A DNA stretch of 64,000 nucleotides from Alphaproteobacteria bacterium (GTDB lineage Bacteria > Pseudomonadota > Alphaproteobacteria > Caulobacterales > Hyphomonadaceae): assembly GCA_016125405.1 (NCBI GenBank), contig WGLW01000014.1:1-64000 (forward strand), written 5' to 3'. Within the stretch, counting starts at the first letter, position 1, and each line of letters begins with the position of its first letter. The translations under genes and the position numbers were made by a program. This document shows positions 62,701 through 64,000 of this stretch, piece after piece. The notes under the pieces were generated by a model, which was given only the letters and a program-made list of their open reading frames with translations, ran no database searches and was not told the origin of the DNA.

Positions 62701-62929
62701 GCGAGGAGCTCGTGAACTGGTTCGACTGCAGGCGCGTGCCGGTGACGACGATGACGTTGTCCTTGGATTCCGTCGTGGCGCTGGCGTCTGCCGAATCCGG
62801 CGGCTTGATCTGTTCGACCGTGCTTGGCTGCTGCGCGTCCTGCGCAAAGGCTGGCAGTCCGAGAACTGCCACAACTGTTCCCAGGGCTGCGGATCTCCGC
62901 AGCCGCTTCGCAAAGGTACCTGACCCCAT
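59765..62929 (-). CDS. Large TonB-dependent outer-membrane receptor
   Basis: The protein has 1054 residues. ATG at 62929 follows GGGGAGA and opens a signal peptide ending LPAFAQ; 46 residues of extra open frame upstream are not needed. A short TonB-box region ([10 protein letters not shown]) and plug domain follow ([50 protein letters not shown]). The barrel ends [14 protein letters not shown] with C-terminal Phe. Such large receptors import glycans, oligopeptides or metal chelates. The ligand is unknown. Nothing recognisable is seen in the gap from 62930 to 63310. Confidence 0.95.
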   Translation of the reverse strand: [1054 protein letters not shown]

Positions 62930-63310
62930 ACCGATTGTTCTCCCCAGAGCTGACTTCTCAACGGCTGGGGATGGAATGCCGAACCCTCCCCAAGTCCGTT
63001 CTGAAGTCGCCAGCGAACTCCCAAGCTGCAGGTTGGTCAACGACAATCGAGGCATAGAAGCCCCCAAAGTTTGCCTTCATCGGGCACCATCAGCCAACTT
63101 TTCTCGCTTCTCGATAAATTTGGACCCAGCTACTGGAGTCCGGCGACCGATCCCTATTTCGCGATTAGGCGCCGCAGCCTGATAAGTGGGCGCCGAGCCG
63201 GGGTGCGGAAAAGCATTGGCGGGAGAACTGCTGCAACAGGCGCCGATTCAGCACAGGAAGCGGTCAGATCTTCCCGACTTCCTGGGTGGGACGGCGGCCT
63301 TGGAGGCGCA

Positions 63311-63400
<90 letters not shown>

Positions 63401-63895
63401 GGGGAGCCGCGGGGTATAACACCCGGCTGGGCCAGTGCAAGCGGGCCCGGTCGCCGGCCCAGCGGCATTCGCTGGGAAAGCCCCTGCGACTTTGTCGCCT
63501 CTCCCCGGAGACCTTCTAAAGGCAACCCTCCAATACCGTCGGCGGGTTCGGCCGAGGCTCCTGCGTGGCTCGATGGGTGGCGAGACGCCGTCCGGTTTCC
63601 TGGCGCGGCTGCGCGCATGTCATTCGCGGCGTCACTGGAAGCCGGCGAGTTCTCAACGTCGGGGGAGGCGCGTCCGGCCCCGATCCGGGAGCCCTGAAAT
63701 TGGGCGCCGCACAGCGTCGCGCGTCGCAGTTGGGCGGCGGGTGTGCTGACGCGCCGAAAATAAGGGCAGCCGCCGATAAAGGACGTCCGCTTCGTTGGCT
63801 TTCCTTGTCGAGAGCCTTCGCACAGGCCGATGTCTGTCGCGCGGATCCCTCCACCGCGATTCATTTCTGCGATTCCAGTTTGAGGAAGTACTGCT
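63401..63895. other. Intergenic stretch with no supported feature
   Basis: This 495-base gap between the tRNA and the partial gene at the right edge holds no coding frame I can support and no clear repeat. It should contain the promoter of the rightward gene, but I cannot point to one. Confidence 0.5.
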
Positions 63896-64000
63896 GTGAG
63901 TCTTGGCGACATGGCGACGACACTTGCCCATCCGGGCTTGTGGCTCACTCCAACCACCGAGCAATACGGGTTGCTTGTCGTTTCCATGCTGGGGGCCGGC
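63896..64000 (+). CDS. Start of a membrane protein gene, possibly a microbial rhodopsin (cut by window edge)
   Basis: GAGGA lies about nine bases before a GTG at 63896, and 35 codons are open to the window edge; an ATG at 63911 is an alternative start. The residues HPGLWLTPTTEQYGLLVVS, then MLGAG, look like the polar N-terminus and first helix of bacterial rhodopsins, which often start with a Leu-Thr..Gln-Tyr segment before helix A. The evidence is thin: 35 residues cannot prove the family, and the retinal Lys region is off the window. Confidence 0.4.
   Translation, partial: MSLGDMATTLAHPGLWLTPTTEQYGLLVVSMLGAG

Overview
The window is GC-rich, densely packed bacterial chromosome, most likely from an alphaproteobacterium of the Caulobacterales/Hyphomonadaceae type or a close relative. 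Four things point there: the sucC-sucD-sucA-sucB-lpdA cluster, an atpHAGDC operon without the Fo genes, an L21 protein with a helix-hairpin-helix tail next to rpmA-obgE-proBA, and a large TonB-dependent receptor. The species cannot be named from the sequence alone. No phage, IS element, CRISPR array or rRNA operon was seen.

Layout. 1-2433 (minus): start of an rmlD-like gene and a subtilisin-family lipoprotein with a barrel-like C-terminus. 2751-4313 (plus): PQQ-type sugar dehydrogenase lipoprotein. 4323-11465 (minus): compact type IV secretion cluster virB2-B3-B4-B6-B9-B10-B11, with no recognisable virB1, B5, B7, B8 or virD4. 11574-12764 (minus): another Cys-polyGly lipoprotein. 13003-17225: AGE-family epimerase, a LytTR regulator divergent from a DUF2306 membrane protein with three operator-like repeats between them, and an MFS transporter. 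17324-26048 (plus): TCA cluster sucC, a small secreted protein, sucD, sucA, sucB with two lipoyl domains, lpdA. 26097-31492: hydrolase, REP-like hairpins, MarR/DUF1398 pair, amidase and XerC. 31594-34357: lipoprotein and PriA. 34424-43167: mixed small units, several with visible operators (LysR/GST, SoxR/VOC, PadR/HAAS-like protein), plus pyruvate kinase. 43298-45355: an unusual secreted redoxin-like/cytochrome c/copper-monooxygenase-like/EF-hand protein. 45670-52445: atpHAGD, a terminator, two unrelated genes, then atpC. 52469-58561 (minus): rplU-rpmA, a terminator, then two acetyltransferases, obgE, proB and proA. 58855-62929 (minus): sulfotransferase and TonB-dependent receptor. 63311-63400: tRNA-Ser(CGA). 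The right edge cuts a gene after 35 codons.

The core genes form the 2-oxoglutarate dehydrogenase and succinyl-CoA synthetase segment of the TCA cycle, F1 ATP synthase, proline synthesis and ribosome/replication-restart functions. The accessory interest lies in the reduced T4SS flanked by Cys-polyGly lipoproteins, the 43298 fusion protein, the genes inserted into the suc and atp operons, and several clear operator palindromes.
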